DNA from: Flavobacterium succinicans | GTDB lineage: Bacteria > Bacteroidota > Bacteroidia > Flavobacteriales > Flavobacteriaceae | Assembly (NCBI RefSeq): GCF_001662485.1 | Contig: NZ_JMTM01000017.1 | Location: 372,001-436,000 of the forward strand | Direction: 5' to 3' | Length of the DNA stretch: 64,000 nt | Part shown: one piece after another, positions 35,790-44,853 of the stretch | Numbering within the stretch: position 1 is the stretch's first letter | Layout: each line of letters opens with the position of its first letter | Program-made: the position numbers and the translations under genes | Notes under the pieces: model-generated | The model's database searches: none | Told to the model about the DNA's origin: nothing | Seen by the model: only the letters and a program-made list of their open reading frames with translations

Positions 35790-36497
35790 ATGATTAAGAA
35801 CAGATGGCTTTTGGTTTTTTTTATGCAAGTTACAGTTATGGTTGGTCAAAGCACAATAACTAATCAATTAGACAGTGCTGGTAAAAAAAATGGTCTATGG
35901 AGGGGATTTTACGAAGAATCAAAACGACTGCGGTATGAGGGGACTTTTGTTCACGGAAAAGAGGTAGGAGTTTTTAAGTATTTTGATGATACAAAAGCTG
36001 CGGATGTAATTGCCACTAGAGAGTTTAATGACAAAGACAATTCGGCATATACTATTTTTTACAATCAAAATAAGTTTAAGGTAAGTGAAGGCAAAGTAGT
36101 AGATAAACTATTTGAAGGCGAATGGATTTATTATCACTTCAATTCGAAAGCAATAATGACCAAAGAATTATATAAAAATGGGAAGTTGTCAGGATTGAAA
36201 ACAGTTTATTTTCCAGATTGCAAAGTGGCTGAAGAGACGCATTACGAAGACGGTCTTAAACACGGAAGTTGCAAAATTTATTCAGATAAAGGTATTGTTT
36301 TAGAAGAAACTGTTTATCAAAAGGGACAGTATAACGGACCAGCTATTTTTAGAGAAACTAATGGTTTCATTGCTTCTAAAGGAAATTTTGTATGGGGTAA
36401 AAAAGAAGGGGTTTGGGAGTTTTACGAAAAAAATAAGTTGGTTAAAAAGCGAAACATGAGTTATCCAGAAGGGCTTGCCAAGAGCAAAAAGAATTAA
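35790..36497 (+). CDS. Secreted MORN-repeat-like protein (YwqK family)
   Basis: The product is 235 residues with a signal peptide ending MVGQS. It contains tandem MORN-variant units of about 22 residues (NGLWRGFYEESKRLRYEGTF, ELYKNGKLSGLKTVYF, EETHYEDGLKHGSCKIYS, VWGKKEGVWEFYEKN). The databases often call this family YwqK antitoxin. No toxin gene is nearby, and the protein is exported, so an antitoxin role is unlikely. The true function is unknown; repeats of this kind often mediate surface or membrane contacts. Confidence 0.8.
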   Translation: MIKNRWLLVFFMQVTVMVGQSTITNQLDSAGKKNGLWRGFYEESKRLRYEGTFVHGKEVGVFKYFDDTKAADVIATREFNDKDNSAYTIFYNQNKFKVSEGKVVDKLFEGEWIYYHFNSKAIMTKELYKNGKLSGLKTVYFPDCKVAEETHYEDGLKHGSCKIYSDKGIVLEETVYQKGQYNGPAIFRETNGFIASKGNFVWGKKEGVWEFYEKNKLVKKRNMSYPEGLAKSKKN

Positions 36498-36532
36498 CGG
36501 TTGCTTAGATAATTTCTGTGCTAAATGTTTTG

Positions 36533-36540
36533 TAACTTTG
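36533..36540 (+). promoter_or_regulatory. -7 element TAACTTTG for mnmA
   Basis: TAACTTTG matches TANNTTTG and lies 24 nt before the ATG at 36565. Confidence 0.55.
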
Positions 36541-36564
36541 CACCCTATTTAAAAAAGGGTTTTG

Positions 36565-37740
36565 ATGAAAAAGAGAGTGGTGGTTGGTCTTTCTGGAGGC
36601 GTAGATTCTAGTGTTGCAGCTTATTTGTTGCAACAAGAAGGATATGAAGTTATTGGGCTATTTATGAAAAATTGGCACGATGACTCAGTAACGATATCCA
36701 ATGAATGCCCTTGGTTAGAAGATAGCAACGATGCTTTATTGGTAGCCGAAAAATTAGGAATTCCTTTCCAAACGGTAGACTTAAGTGAGCAATATCAAGA
36801 AAAAATTGTCGATTACATGTTCAGTGAATATGAGAAAGGACGTACTCCAAATCCTGATGTATTGTGTAATCGCGAAATTAAATTTGCCGTTTTTTTAGAA
36901 ATAGCTTTGAGTTTAGGAGCAGATTATGTAGCTACTGGACATTATTGCCAAAAACGAACTACTGAAATAGACGGTAAACCGTTGTATCACCTTATCGCAG
37001 GAGTTGATAATAACAAAGATCAATCTTATTTTTTATGTCAATTGTCTCAAGAACAGTTAGCTAAGTCTTTGTTCCCAATTGGTGGATTAACTAAACCTCA
37101 GGTTCGTGAAATAGCGGCCGAAATGGAATTGGTTACCGCAGAGAAAAAAGATTCTCAAGGTTTATGTTTTATTGGAAAAGTACGTTTACCAGAGTTTTTA
37201 CAACAAAAATTGCAACCCAAAGAAGGTCAAATTATTCAAATAGACAAAAATCATCCGATTTATGCTTCAACCGATAAAGTTGAAACTTTAGCTTCATTGT
37301 CTCATAAAATCACTTATACTCCAGAAATGGGGAAGGTGGTTGGGAAACATCAAGGGGCTCATTATTTTACGGTTGGTCAAAGAAAAGGGCTTAATGTTGG
37401 CGGGACAACAGAGCCATTGTTTGTTATTGCTACTGATGTGGAAACGAATACAATTTATACTGGTTTATCAAGTAATCATCCGGGATTATTTAGAAGAGGA
37501 TTGTTTATTGATGCTTCTGAAACGCATTGGATTCGTACAGATTTAGCCTTATCTGCAGGTGAAGCAAAAGAGGTATTGGCGCGTATTCGTTACCGTCAGC
37601 CGTTACAAAAAGCTATTTTGTATCAAGAAGAAAATGGAATGTATGTAATTTTTGATGAACCACAATCCGCAATTACTGAAGGTCAATTTGTAGCTTGGTA
37701 CCAAGAAGACGAGTTGTTAGGTTCAGGGGTTATCGCTTGA
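36565..37740 (+). CDS. mnmA: tRNA-specific 2-thiouridylase
   Basis: The product is 391 residues from the ATG at 36565; a TTG one codon earlier is rejected. It installs sulfur at U34 of tRNA Lys, Glu and Gln. The PP-loop is [17 protein letters not shown]. The catalytic cysteines are in [12 protein letters not shown] and [11 protein letters not shown]. The C-terminal part carries the tRNA-binding barrel ([13 protein letters not shown]) and RIRYRQP. Length typical. A single-gene unit with its own promoter. Confidence 0.95.
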   Translation: MKKRVVVGLSGGVDSSVAAYLLQQEGYEVIGLFMKNWHDDSVTISNECPWLEDSNDALLVAEKLGIPFQTVDLSEQYQEKIVDYMFSEYEKGRTPNPDVLCNREIKFAVFLEIALSLGADYVATGHYCQKRTTEIDGKPLYHLIAGVDNNKDQSYFLCQLSQEQLAKSLFPIGGLTKPQVREIAAEMELVTAEKKDSQGLCFIGKVRLPEFLQQKLQPKEGQIIQIDKNHPIYASTDKVETLASLSHKITYTPEMGKVVGKHQGAHYFTVGQRKGLNVGGTTEPLFVIATDVETNTIYTGLSSNHPGLFRRGLFIDASETHWIRTDLALSAGEAKEVLARIRYRQPLQKAILYQEENGMYVIFDEPQSAITEGQFVAWYQEDELLGSGVIA

Positions 37741-37808
37741 ATTAATTAGTTTTGTGCATTAGATTTTAGGTTTTTTTTAATTTGAGGTACTCATCCAAAA
37801 ATAAAAAT

Positions 37809-38317
37809 ATGATTAGCATTCAAAACACCACTATTGACGACTTAGGTTTTGTTTATCACCTTTTTGAGGAAGCAATACACTATCAAAAAAAAGAAGGTTT
37901 CCCTGTTTGGGATGGGTATGATAAAAATGTATTGAAAGCTGATATTAAAGAAAATCTTCAATATAAAATTGTTGAAATAATACAATTGTATGCATTTTTA
38001 GTATTTGCTTTTATGATCCTATTATTTGGAGAGAAAAAGAGAAAGAGGACGCGATTTATTTGCATAGAGTTGTGGTTAATCCAAAATGTAAAGGACAGAA
38101 ACAATTTGGTAAAGTGCTTTCTTGGGCAATAGAATTGGCAAAATGTAAAAACTTAAGATACATTAGGTTGGATACTTGGGGAGATAATCAAAGTATTTTG
38201 GATTATTATATGAGCTACGGTTTTAAGTTTGTCGAGAATTATACAACACCTTCTACATTAAACTTGCCAATTCAACATAGAAATCTATATTTAGCATTAC
38301 TTGAATATCCTATTTAA
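37809..38317 (+). pseudogene. GNAT-family acetyltransferase gene broken by a one-base deletion
   Basis: The frame from the ATG at 37809 reads ISIQNTTIDDLGFVYHLFEE to NLQYKIVE, then turns into non-homologous residues after about 37976. From there the frame one base earlier continues as NTIVCIFSICFYDPIIWREK and on through YLHRVVVNPKCKGQKQFGKV (acetyl-CoA loop) to the stop at 38317. Adding one base near 37977 restores a 169-residue GNAT protein. The deletion looks real and recent since both halves are intact, but a sequencing error is possible. Substrate unknown. Confidence 0.82.
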
Positions 38318-38528
38318 AAGAAATAGTAGTTAAATAGTAACTCATTAAGTAAGTTTGTTTCAATTGCTTTTTGGAACATACTTTTATTATTTATTTGCTT
38401 ATTTGCAATTACACAATAGGTTGAAATTCAAAAAATGTACTTATAGTTCGCCCAAATCAATCTTCTAATTGAAAGGTATTTTGGTTGTTTTATTTTTTAA
38501 TTCTTTCTGAAAAGGAGTTAGACTCCCA

Positions 38529-38620
38529 TAGCCCCGATGGGAGGGAATGTTCTTTTTGTATACCTGACCAACTTTGTAGACGGAGAGGTATAAAAAAAGA
38601 CAGGAAGGACAGCGGAATCA
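38529..38620. repeat. REP-like imperfect palindrome, family copy D (diverged)
   Basis: The start TAGCCCCGATGGGAGGGAA resembles the flank of copy B (TAGCCCTGATTGCAGTGAAA), and the end GGACAGCGGAA resembles its AACGGAAAGCGGGA flank. The inner arms TTTTTGTATACC and GGTATAAAAAAA are inverted. The stretch 38318-38701 holds this element and AT-rich sequence. A weak TACATTTC element at 38691-38698 lies 3 nt before the subtilase ATG. No gene is seen there. Confidence 0.65.
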
Positions 38621-38701
38621 AACGTGATGAAATCCCAAATTTTGTGCTCCTAAAAAATCTTAATATTTTAATTCATAATGATTTTTTGAGTACATTTCGA
38701 C

Positions 38702-40318
38702 ATGAAAAAAATAGCTTTTTTATTTTTCTTATTCCAATCATTTTTGGTCTTTTCACAACAAGATGCTTGGGTGTATTTTGGTGATAAAACCAATATCCAG
38801 AATTATTTGGATAATCCTCAATTGATGCTCTCACAGCGCGCTATTGATAGAAGAACGCGACAAAAAATCGCTTTAGATAGTAAGGATGTTCCCATTCCAG
38901 CTTCTTATAAAAAATCGGTAAAAGAATCTGCTGGAATTACAGTAATGGGGCAATCAAAATGGTTGAATGCGTTGCATGTTCGCGGTACTCAAGCGGACAT
39001 TAATTACCTTAAAAATTTAACTTTTGTTGCTAAAATCAGCTTTGCAGATAAGACCTTAAATGCGAGTGGAAAAAATGCTACTATATCAAAAAATCAGCAG
39101 GTTCAAAAAAAATACAACACCGCAATCAATTATAATTATGGCACTTCAGCCAATCAAATTCAGATGTTGAATGGACATTTATTGCATCAACAAAATTACA
39201 CGGGTAGCGGTAAAATTATAGCGGTTTTAGATGCTGGATTTCCTGGGGTGGACACTCAACTGGCCTTTAAAAAGTTGAGAGATAATAATCAGATTTTGGG
39301 TGGTTATAACTATGTAAACAGAAGTGCAAATTACTATACTGGTGACAATCATGGTACGTTGGTGGTTTCGACTATGGGTGGGAATCAAGACCAAGCCTTG
39401 GTAGGAACGGCTCCTGATGCGTCTTATTATCTTTTTGTTACCGAAAACGATGCTTCTGAAAATCCTATAGAGGAAACTTTATGGGTAGAGGCCGCAGAGA
39501 AAGCAGATAGTTTGGGAGTGGATATCATTAATAGTTCGTTGGGCTACTTTGATTTTGATAACCCCAAGTACAACTATACGTACGCTGACATGAATGGAGC
39601 TACTGCGTTTATAAGTAGAGGAGCTGAAATTGCTTTTAGTAGAGGCATGATTGTGGTGGCTTCTGCAGGAAATTCAGGAAACACATCCAATCCCAATATA
39701 GCTGCTCCGGCAGATGCGGTTTCTGTGCTTGCGGTAGGTGCTGTTAATGCATCGAAAACTAGAGCCGTTTTTAGTTCAATTGGTCCCTCGTTTGATGGTA
39801 GGGTAAAGCCAGAAGTGATGGCGCAAGGTCAAGCTGCTGTAGTGTCGAATGAATTAGGGAACATTGGAACAGCCAACGGAACCTCGTTTTCGAGTCCAAT
39901 TCTAGCAGGAATGGTGGCGTGCTTATGGCAAGCTCTCCCAGATAAAACAAATAAGGAAATTAGAAATTTAATTATTCAATCTTCGGATAAATATTTGACT
40001 CCAACGCCACAACTAGGCTATGGAATTCCCGATTTTAGTGCGGCAGTAAATAAAGGACTTCTAGCCACAATAGATACTGAAGATGCTTCATTTTCTTTGT
40101 ATCCCAATCCTGTCAAAGGAACGGTTTATGTGACTTTACCTTCAACAGTAGACGAGGCGCAACTTACTATTTATTCGCTTTTGGGACAAAAAATAATGGA
40201 AGTTCCTTTTTCAAAAACAACTACTTTTTTTTCTGTAGAAACCTTATGGAATGGAATGTACTTATACACAATTCAAGGAAATAATTTTTCTGTTCAAGGA
40301 AAAATCATTAAATATTAA
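38702..40318 (+). CDS. T9SS-exported subtilisin-family (S8) serine protease
   Basis: The product is 538 residues with a signal peptide ending LVFSQ. The N-terminal propeptide-like region (to about 150) is followed by the S8 catalytic domain: Asp in IIAVLDAGFPG, His in GDNHGTLV, Asn region SAGNSGN and Ser in NGTSFSSPILAGM. The C-terminus is a type A T9SS sorting domain (LYPNPVKGTVYVTL, LLGQKIMEV, end VQGKIIKY). It is therefore an extracellular or surface protease. Substrates are unknown; such proteases serve nutrient acquisition or processing of surface proteins. The FabK-like gene follows after 10 bp. Confidence 0.93.
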   Translation: MKKIAFLFFLFQSFLVFSQQDAWVYFGDKTNIQNYLDNPQLMLSQRAIDRRTRQKIALDSKDVPIPASYKKSVKESAGITVMGQSKWLNALHVRGTQADINYLKNLTFVAKISFADKTLNASGKNATISKNQQVQKKYNTAINYNYGTSANQIQMLNGHLLHQQNYTGSGKIIAVLDAGFPGVDTQLAFKKLRDNNQILGGYNYVNRSANYYTGDNHGTLVVSTMGGNQDQALVGTAPDASYYLFVTENDASENPIEETLWVEAAEKADSLGVDIINSSLGYFDFDNPKYNYTYADMNGATAFISRGAEIAFSRGMIVVASAGNSGNTSNPNIAAPADAVSVLAVGAVNASKTRAVFSSIGPSFDGRVKPEVMAQGQAAVVSNELGNIGTANGTSFSSPILAGMVACLWQALPDKTNKEIRNLIIQSSDKYLTPTPQLGYGIPDFSAAVNKGLLATIDTEDASFSLYPNPVKGTVYVTLPSTVDEAQLTIYSLLGQKIMEVPFSKTTTFFSVETLWNGMYLYTIQGNNFSVQGKIIKY

Positions 40319-40328
40319 TTTACATTCA

Positions 40329-41273
40329 ATGAATTCAATTATAAAGCTTTTTGGCATACAATATCCAATTATTCAAGGAGGAATGATTTGGAACAGTGGC
40401 TATAAATTGGCTAGTGCCGTGAGTAATGCGGGAGGATTAGGCATCATTGGCGCGGGTTCTATGTATCCTGAGGTGCTTAGAGAACACATACAAAAATGCA
40501 AGAAAGCAACAAACCAACCTTTTGGTGTCAATGTTCCGATGTTGTATCCGAATGTGGAAGAAATTATGAATATCATAGTAGAGGAAGGCGTTAAAATCGT
40601 TTTTACTTCAGCTGGAAATCCCAAAACTTGGACCGCTTTTTTGAAAGAAAAAGAAATAACTGTAGTACACGTGGTTAGTAGCTCGATTTTTGCATTAAAA
40701 GCACAAGAAGCCGGAGTACATGCTGTTGTTGCCGAAGGTTTTGAAGCGGGCGGACACAATGGTCGAGAGGAAACTACGACATTGACTTTGATTCCGATGG
40801 TGAAGCAAAAGATAAACATTCCGTTGATTGCTGCGGGCGGAATTGCCACAGGAAGAGGAATGCTTGCAGCCATGGCTTTGGGTGCCGATGGTGTTCAGGT
40901 GGGAAGTCGTTTTGCGGCTTCGGTAGAATCATCAGCTCACGATAAATTCAAGGAAGTAATCGTCAATGTAAAAGAAGGAGATACCCAACTTACGCTAAAA
41001 GAATTAGCGCCTGTGCGCTTGGTGAAAAATAAGTTTTATAATGACGTTCAGGAATTGTATGCAAAATGCGCGACCAAAGAAGAGTTAGTTGCTTTGCTTG
41101 GTAGAGCCCGAGCCAAACGCGGGATGTTTGAAGGTGATTTGGTCGAAGGGGAATTAGAAATTGGTCAAATTGCAGGATTAATCACCGAGATTCAACCTGT
41201 AAAAGAAATTATTGATACTATGATTGCCGAGTTTCAGCAAGCCCAAATTGAAATGGGACAGTTCCAATTTTAA
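40329..41273 (+). CDS. FMN-dependent nitronate monooxygenase / FabK-like enoyl-ACP reductase
   Basis: The product is 314 residues from the ATG at 40329; an in-frame start at 40251 would lie inside the protease gene and is rejected. The TIM-barrel FMN enzyme shows IQYPIIQGGMIWNSGYKLAS, SNAGGLGIIGAGSM, EGFEAGGHNGREE (catalytic His region), LIAAGGIATGRGMLAAMALG and VQVGSRF. These are shared between nitronate monooxygenases and FabK. FabK-like length and the AEGFEAGGH motif leave both options open. Function in fatty acid synthesis or nitronate detoxification cannot be separated by eye. Confidence 0.85.
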   Translation: MNSIIKLFGIQYPIIQGGMIWNSGYKLASAVSNAGGLGIIGAGSMYPEVLREHIQKCKKATNQPFGVNVPMLYPNVEEIMNIIVEEGVKIVFTSAGNPKTWTAFLKEKEITVVHVVSSSIFALKAQEAGVHAVVAEGFEAGGHNGREETTTLTLIPMVKQKINIPLIAAGGIATGRGMLAAMALGADGVQVGSRFAASVESSAHDKFKEVIVNVKEGDTQLTLKELAPVRLVKNKFYNDVQELYAKCATKEELVALLGRARAKRGMFEGDLVEGELEIGQIAGLITEIQPVKEIIDTMIAEFQQAQIEMGQFQF

Positions 41274-41294
41274 CCCCAATTCAAAACACGTCCC

Positions 41295-41696
41295 ATGTCA
41301 AAACCTACTATTTTATTTTTGTCTTTTGCACTGTTTTTCTGTTTTCAGTTGTCGAACGCACAGGCCTACAAGTTTCAAACTTCGGGCTACAGTGTTTTGG
41401 AAAAAAATGAAAAAGGGAAATGGGGCGAATGGTCTGAATTAGATTTAATCAATATCTCAATTACCTTAGATATTACTAAACATAGAATTGTGGTGTATAC
41501 TCCACTACTTCAAATGTATAGTATTCTTTCCTATGGTAAAATAGACGAAAACAAAACAGATATTATTTACTCTTTTGAATGCAAGGACGAAAATGGTGAT
41601 GCTTGTACTTTGATGATCATTACTCGTAAACAACAAGGCAACCGCAAGCAGTTGTATATTAATTATGAGAATAGGATTTATTTGTATAATTTATAG
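41295..41696 (+). CDS. Small secreted protein of unknown function
   Basis: The product is 133 residues with a signal peptide ending LSNAQ. The mature part is a small beta-rich domain (AYKFQTSGYSVLEKNEKGKW, IVVYTPLLQMYSIL, then IIYSFECKDENGDACTLMII). Similar small exported proteins occur in Flavobacterium, often beside enzymes without obvious link. It follows the FabK-like gene by 21 bp and is probably in its operon. Confidence 0.72.
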   Translation: MSKPTILFLSFALFFCFQLSNAQAYKFQTSGYSVLEKNEKGKWGEWSELDLINISITLDITKHRIVVYTPLLQMYSILSYGKIDENKTDIIYSFECKDENGDACTLMIITRKQQGNRKQLYINYENRIYLYNL

Positions 41697-41816
41697 ACGG
41701 ACAAGTTGTAAATCTGTACATAAAAAGATAAACTATTTTGATGAAAAAAATACACTAATCCTGATGATTAATGAGGCGTTAGGAGGAAGAGAGGTGAAAC
41801 ATTTTAATCATAAAAA

Positions 41817-41846
41817 AAAATCCTCAACCATGTGGTTGAGGATTTA
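41817..41846. terminator. Bidirectional hairpin terminator
   Basis: AAATCCTCAACCA and TGGTTGAGGATTT form a 13-bp perfect stem with a TG loop, flanked by an A-run on the left. It ends the convergent DUF349 gene and closes the plus-strand unit. Confidence 0.9.
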
Positions 41847-41854
41847 AGTAATTA

Positions 41855-43810
41855 TTATTCTAAATTTAAATTACGAAGTTGTTGTAATTTTTCTTTCCAT
41901 ACTTCAAGACTTTCCTTGTGAATGGCGATATTCTTTCTTACTTCAAGTACTATTGAATTTTCTTTCTTAGCATTTTTGGTATTAGTAAAAAATTGAATGT
42001 TGTTTTCTAATTGAAAGATTTCGTTTTGAACTTCTTCAATTTTACGCATCAAGAATATCTTTTCATTGTCTAGTTTTCGGATATCATTACTCTCTGATAA
42101 ATTTTCCATACGGTTGGAAAAACGCATCATATCGGTTTCTTTTTTGCTAAGGCTCAACTTGTCGAACAAGGCATCTAAGATCTTATTGAATTTGCCTTCG
42201 ATATGCCTTCTTGGGAATGGAACTTTGCCAAAGTTTTTCCAAGTCTCAATGTGTTTTTTAATGGCCTCTAAATCCGTTTTGTGGTCTCCAATAAGTTGAA
42301 ATTCTTTTATAGTTTCTAGATACGCCTTTTTGTTCTCGAAAGCGGCTATTTCCTCACTGTTTTCTTCATTACGTTGCTCCTTTAACTTTGCAAAATAATG
42401 GTTACAAGCTTCTTTGAATTCATTCCAAATTTTATCAGAATACTTTTTAGGAACGTGACCAATTTGTTTCCATTCTTCCTGAATTTGCTTCATTATTGGA
42501 GTAGTAGTAGCAAAATCTTCACTCTCTTGTAATTCTTTTGCTTTGGCAACTAAAGCTATTTTTTTGTTTAAATTCTCCGTTTGGTCTTTTTTGATATCTT
42601 TATAGAAAGAATTTTTAAAGCTATTGAAATTTCTTACCGCAGTTTTAAAAGCTGCCCAAGTTGCTTCATTTACATCAGAAGGTACTTTTCCAGCTGTAAA
42701 AAAGGCATTTCTAAGGACTTCAACTTTTTCGATTTGTGTGAGCCATTGCGCATGAGCATTAACTTTTTCAGTAGCTAATTGTTCTATTTTTGCTATAATT
42801 TCTTTTTTGGTTGCTAAGTTTTCTAGCTCAGAACCTCTTTGTTTTTCGAACAATTTTTCGCGCTTATCATGCATTTGTTTAGTTAATTCGCTAAACTTAT
42901 TCCAGATTTCATCACGATGTTCTTTGGAAACAGGTCCAATGTCTTCTTTCCATATTTTATGTAAATCTTGTAATTCACGAAACGCTTTGTTAACGTCTTC
43001 TTCAAGAACTAATGCTTCAACTCGAGCAATTATTTTGAGTTTTAAATCTAAGTTGTGTTTGAAATCAATATCTCTTGCTTCACGATCTAAATGCAAATAA
43101 TCATAAAAATTCTCTACATGAAAATGATAATTGTTCCAAACGTGATTGTATTTGTCTTTAGGAATTGGGCCTGCATTTTTCCAACGCTCTCTCAAGTCGT
43201 TAAAATGTTTCAGCGTATCCTTGATATTGGCTTGTGGGTCAATTAAATTTCTTAATTCTTCAACTATAGCTAATCTCGCTTCTAGATTGCTTTTTAGACT
43301 GGTCTGAAGACTTTTAAAATGATTGTTTTTATTGTCTTTATAGAGGGTGTAATATTGATCGAACTTGTTTTTTAAGGGAAAATGATATTCAAAAGTTTCG
43401 TTAGGATCAGTATTTTCAGCCTGAAATTCTTCTTTTTTCTCTTCTAAAAGATGATGATATTTGGCTAAGAACGCTTTTTTTATCTCCTCAACATGCTCTT
43501 TGATAGACATTACTTTTTCATTAGTGACTAATTTTTGTAGTTCGTTCACTAATGTTTCCATATCCAATGCTTCATAATCAAGCAATGGAATGTCGTGACG
43601 CTCTTTTAGCGTTTCATCTTCGCTTTCTTCGGCATTGGTACTAGCTATGGCATCTAAAATTGTTTGATTCGCAGTAGTTGAGTCATTTGAACTTGATGCA
43701 GGAATTACGTCACTATTCGGTTGACTCTCAATAGTATTTTGATTATCAACAGCTTCTGATAATTGTTTTCCATCTGCATCGGGCAGGTTATCGTGTTTTT
43801 CTTCTAACAT
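41855..43810 (-). CDS. DUF349-repeat protein
   Basis: The 651-residue, highly charged, helical protein has a Ser/Asp/Gln-rich disordered N-terminus (about 1-70). About six DUF349 units follow, each of about 75 residues with the WK..G.(V/I)P signature: RWKNAGPIPKDKYNHVWNNY, KIWKEDIGPVSKEHRDEIWN, FFTAGKVPSDVNEATWAAFK, EWKQIGHVPKKYSDKIWNEF, TWKNFGKVPFPRRHIEGKFN. The C-terminal coiled coil is NEIFQLENNIQFF. The family is cytoplasmic with unclear function; in other bacteria DUF349 proteins associate with nucleic acids or division. It has a good upstream promoter. Confidence 0.9.
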   Translation of the reverse strand: MLEEKHDNLPDADGKQLSEAVDNQNTIESQPNSDVIPASSSNDSTTANQTILDAIASTNAEESEDETLKERHDIPLLDYEALDMETLVNELQKLVTNEKVMSIKEHVEEIKKAFLAKYHHLLEEKKEEFQAENTDPNETFEYHFPLKNKFDQYYTLYKDNKNNHFKSLQTSLKSNLEARLAIVEELRNLIDPQANIKDTLKHFNDLRERWKNAGPIPKDKYNHVWNNYHFHVENFYDYLHLDREARDIDFKHNLDLKLKIIARVEALVLEEDVNKAFRELQDLHKIWKEDIGPVSKEHRDEIWNKFSELTKQMHDKREKLFEKQRGSELENLATKKEIIAKIEQLATEKVNAHAQWLTQIEKVEVLRNAFFTAGKVPSDVNEATWAAFKTAVRNFNSFKNSFYKDIKKDQTENLNKKIALVAKAKELQESEDFATTTPIMKQIQEEWKQIGHVPKKYSDKIWNEFKEACNHYFAKLKEQRNEENSEEIAAFENKKAYLETIKEFQLIGDHKTDLEAIKKHIETWKNFGKVPFPRRHIEGKFNKILDALFDKLSLSKKETDMMRFSNRMENLSESNDIRKLDNEKIFLMRKIEEVQNEIFQLENNIQFFTNTKNAKKENSIVLEVRKNIAIHKESLEVWKEKLQQLRNLNLE

Positions 43811-43845
43811 TTTATAAAATGTTTAAGGTTAATTTTAAAGAATGC

Positions 43846-43875
43846 GAAAGGTACTAAAGGATTGGCTAATTGCAA
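43846..43875 (-). promoter_or_regulatory. Promoter of the DUF349 gene
   Basis: On the minus strand TTG at 43875-43873, 19 nt of spacer, and TACCTTTC at 43853-43846 fit TTG-N19-TANNTTTG with one mismatch (final C). It lies 35 nt before the ATG at 43810. Confidence 0.6.
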
Positions 43876-43953
43876 AATTTTTCCTTAGTTTATGCAGATA
43901 TTATACTGTATTTAAAAGAACTTCTTTTTGTTAGAAATTAAGTTTGGGCAATT

Positions 43954-44709
43954 TTAGTATAAAATGACTACTCCAAATTCAATTCCGTAATTGTACGCTT
44001 TTTGATTTCCAAAGGCTAGACTTGGATGGATGTAGAATAAAGAATCGGGTGTTAGTTTTCTGCCGAATTCTACAAATGTACTATTTTGGAATCCTTGTCT
44101 AGTCTCGTTATAACGAAAAGCTACGTTAGAACTGATCCAGTTTTTGGCAAAGGAATAAGTTAAAGTGCTCTCGAAGACAGTTGTTCGAATATCGGCTCTA
44201 TTTTTAGAACCAGCAAAGCTATATTGATACTCTAAGTCAGAAATCAATAACATTTTTTTGTTTGCGCCGATGTAAATTCCATAAAAAATAGCTGGTGAAA
44301 TTATCCATTTTCCCAAACCAAACTTTGGATTATTAGCAGAATTTGAAGTTACTCTGATTCTACTAGCAATACCTGATTTATTTGTTAGATAAGGAATAAA
44401 TGATGTTCCAATGCTGATGTCACCTAGCCCTGTTTTATTAATCGTATTTGAGTTAGTTGAGATTAAAGGAGCGTCAAAACGAATTGTCCAGGCGCGATTA
44501 CCGATGGGTTTTAATACCCTAAGGTTGGTGGTGTTATATGTACCGTTTTTTGTGTCTAAGTATTCGTTAAATAAAACAAGGCTTTCTTTAAAATAATTAA
44601 ATCTTGCTTCAGAAAAAGGATTTTGTTCACTTCGAATCGTTTTCTTGACTTGAGCAATAAGTACTACAGTCGGTAGTGTAAATGATAATAGGAACAACAG
44701 CTTTCTCAT
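43954..44709 (-). CDS. Putative outer-membrane beta-barrel protein
   Basis: The product is 251 residues with a signal peptide ending VVLIAQ. It consists of alternating amphipathic strands (AWTIRFDAPLIS, GLGDISIGTSFIPYL, GKWIISPAIFYGIYIG, FESTLTYSFAKNWISSNVAF) and ends YGIEFGVVILY with a terminal aromatic residue as in outer-membrane barrels. It resembles barrels of the phenol-degradation MetA-like or transporter type. Function unknown. It has its own spacer of about 140 bp on both sides and so appears monocistronic. Confidence 0.75.
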   Translation of the reverse strand: MRKLLFLLSFTLPTVVLIAQVKKTIRSEQNPFSEARFNYFKESLVLFNEYLDTKNGTYNTTNLRVLKPIGNRAWTIRFDAPLISTNSNTINKTGLGDISIGTSFIPYLTNKSGIASRIRVTSNSANNPKFGLGKWIISPAIFYGIYIGANKKMLLISDLEYQYSFAGSKNRADIRTTVFESTLTYSFAKNWISSNVAFRYNETRQGFQNSTFVEFGRKLTPDSLFYIHPSLAFGNQKAYNYGIEFGVVILY

Positions 44710-44853
44710 AAAGATTGAATTTATGTGAAGCTAATTTAGTAAAATGAATTGATTGTTAAGTCTTTGTGTTTTATTTTTTGATTGATTAGTTTTTGAAAAC
44801 AAAAAAAACCAAACGGGTCATTTGATGTTTTTAAAGTATAAAGAAATATTTTG

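Noticed and set aside
35790-36497. YwqK-family antitoxin of a toxin-antitoxin system
   Set aside because: The protein has a signal peptide and MORN-like repeats, and no toxin gene is adjacent.
38485-38784. 99-codon plus-strand open frame overlapping the start of the subtilase gene
   Set aside because: It runs through a repeat element and overlaps a clear signal peptide in another frame; it has no protein-like character.
41665-41847. 60-codon frame after the small secreted protein gene
   Set aside because: It ends inside the terminator stem at 41817-41846 and has no motif or promoter, so it is treated as non-coding.
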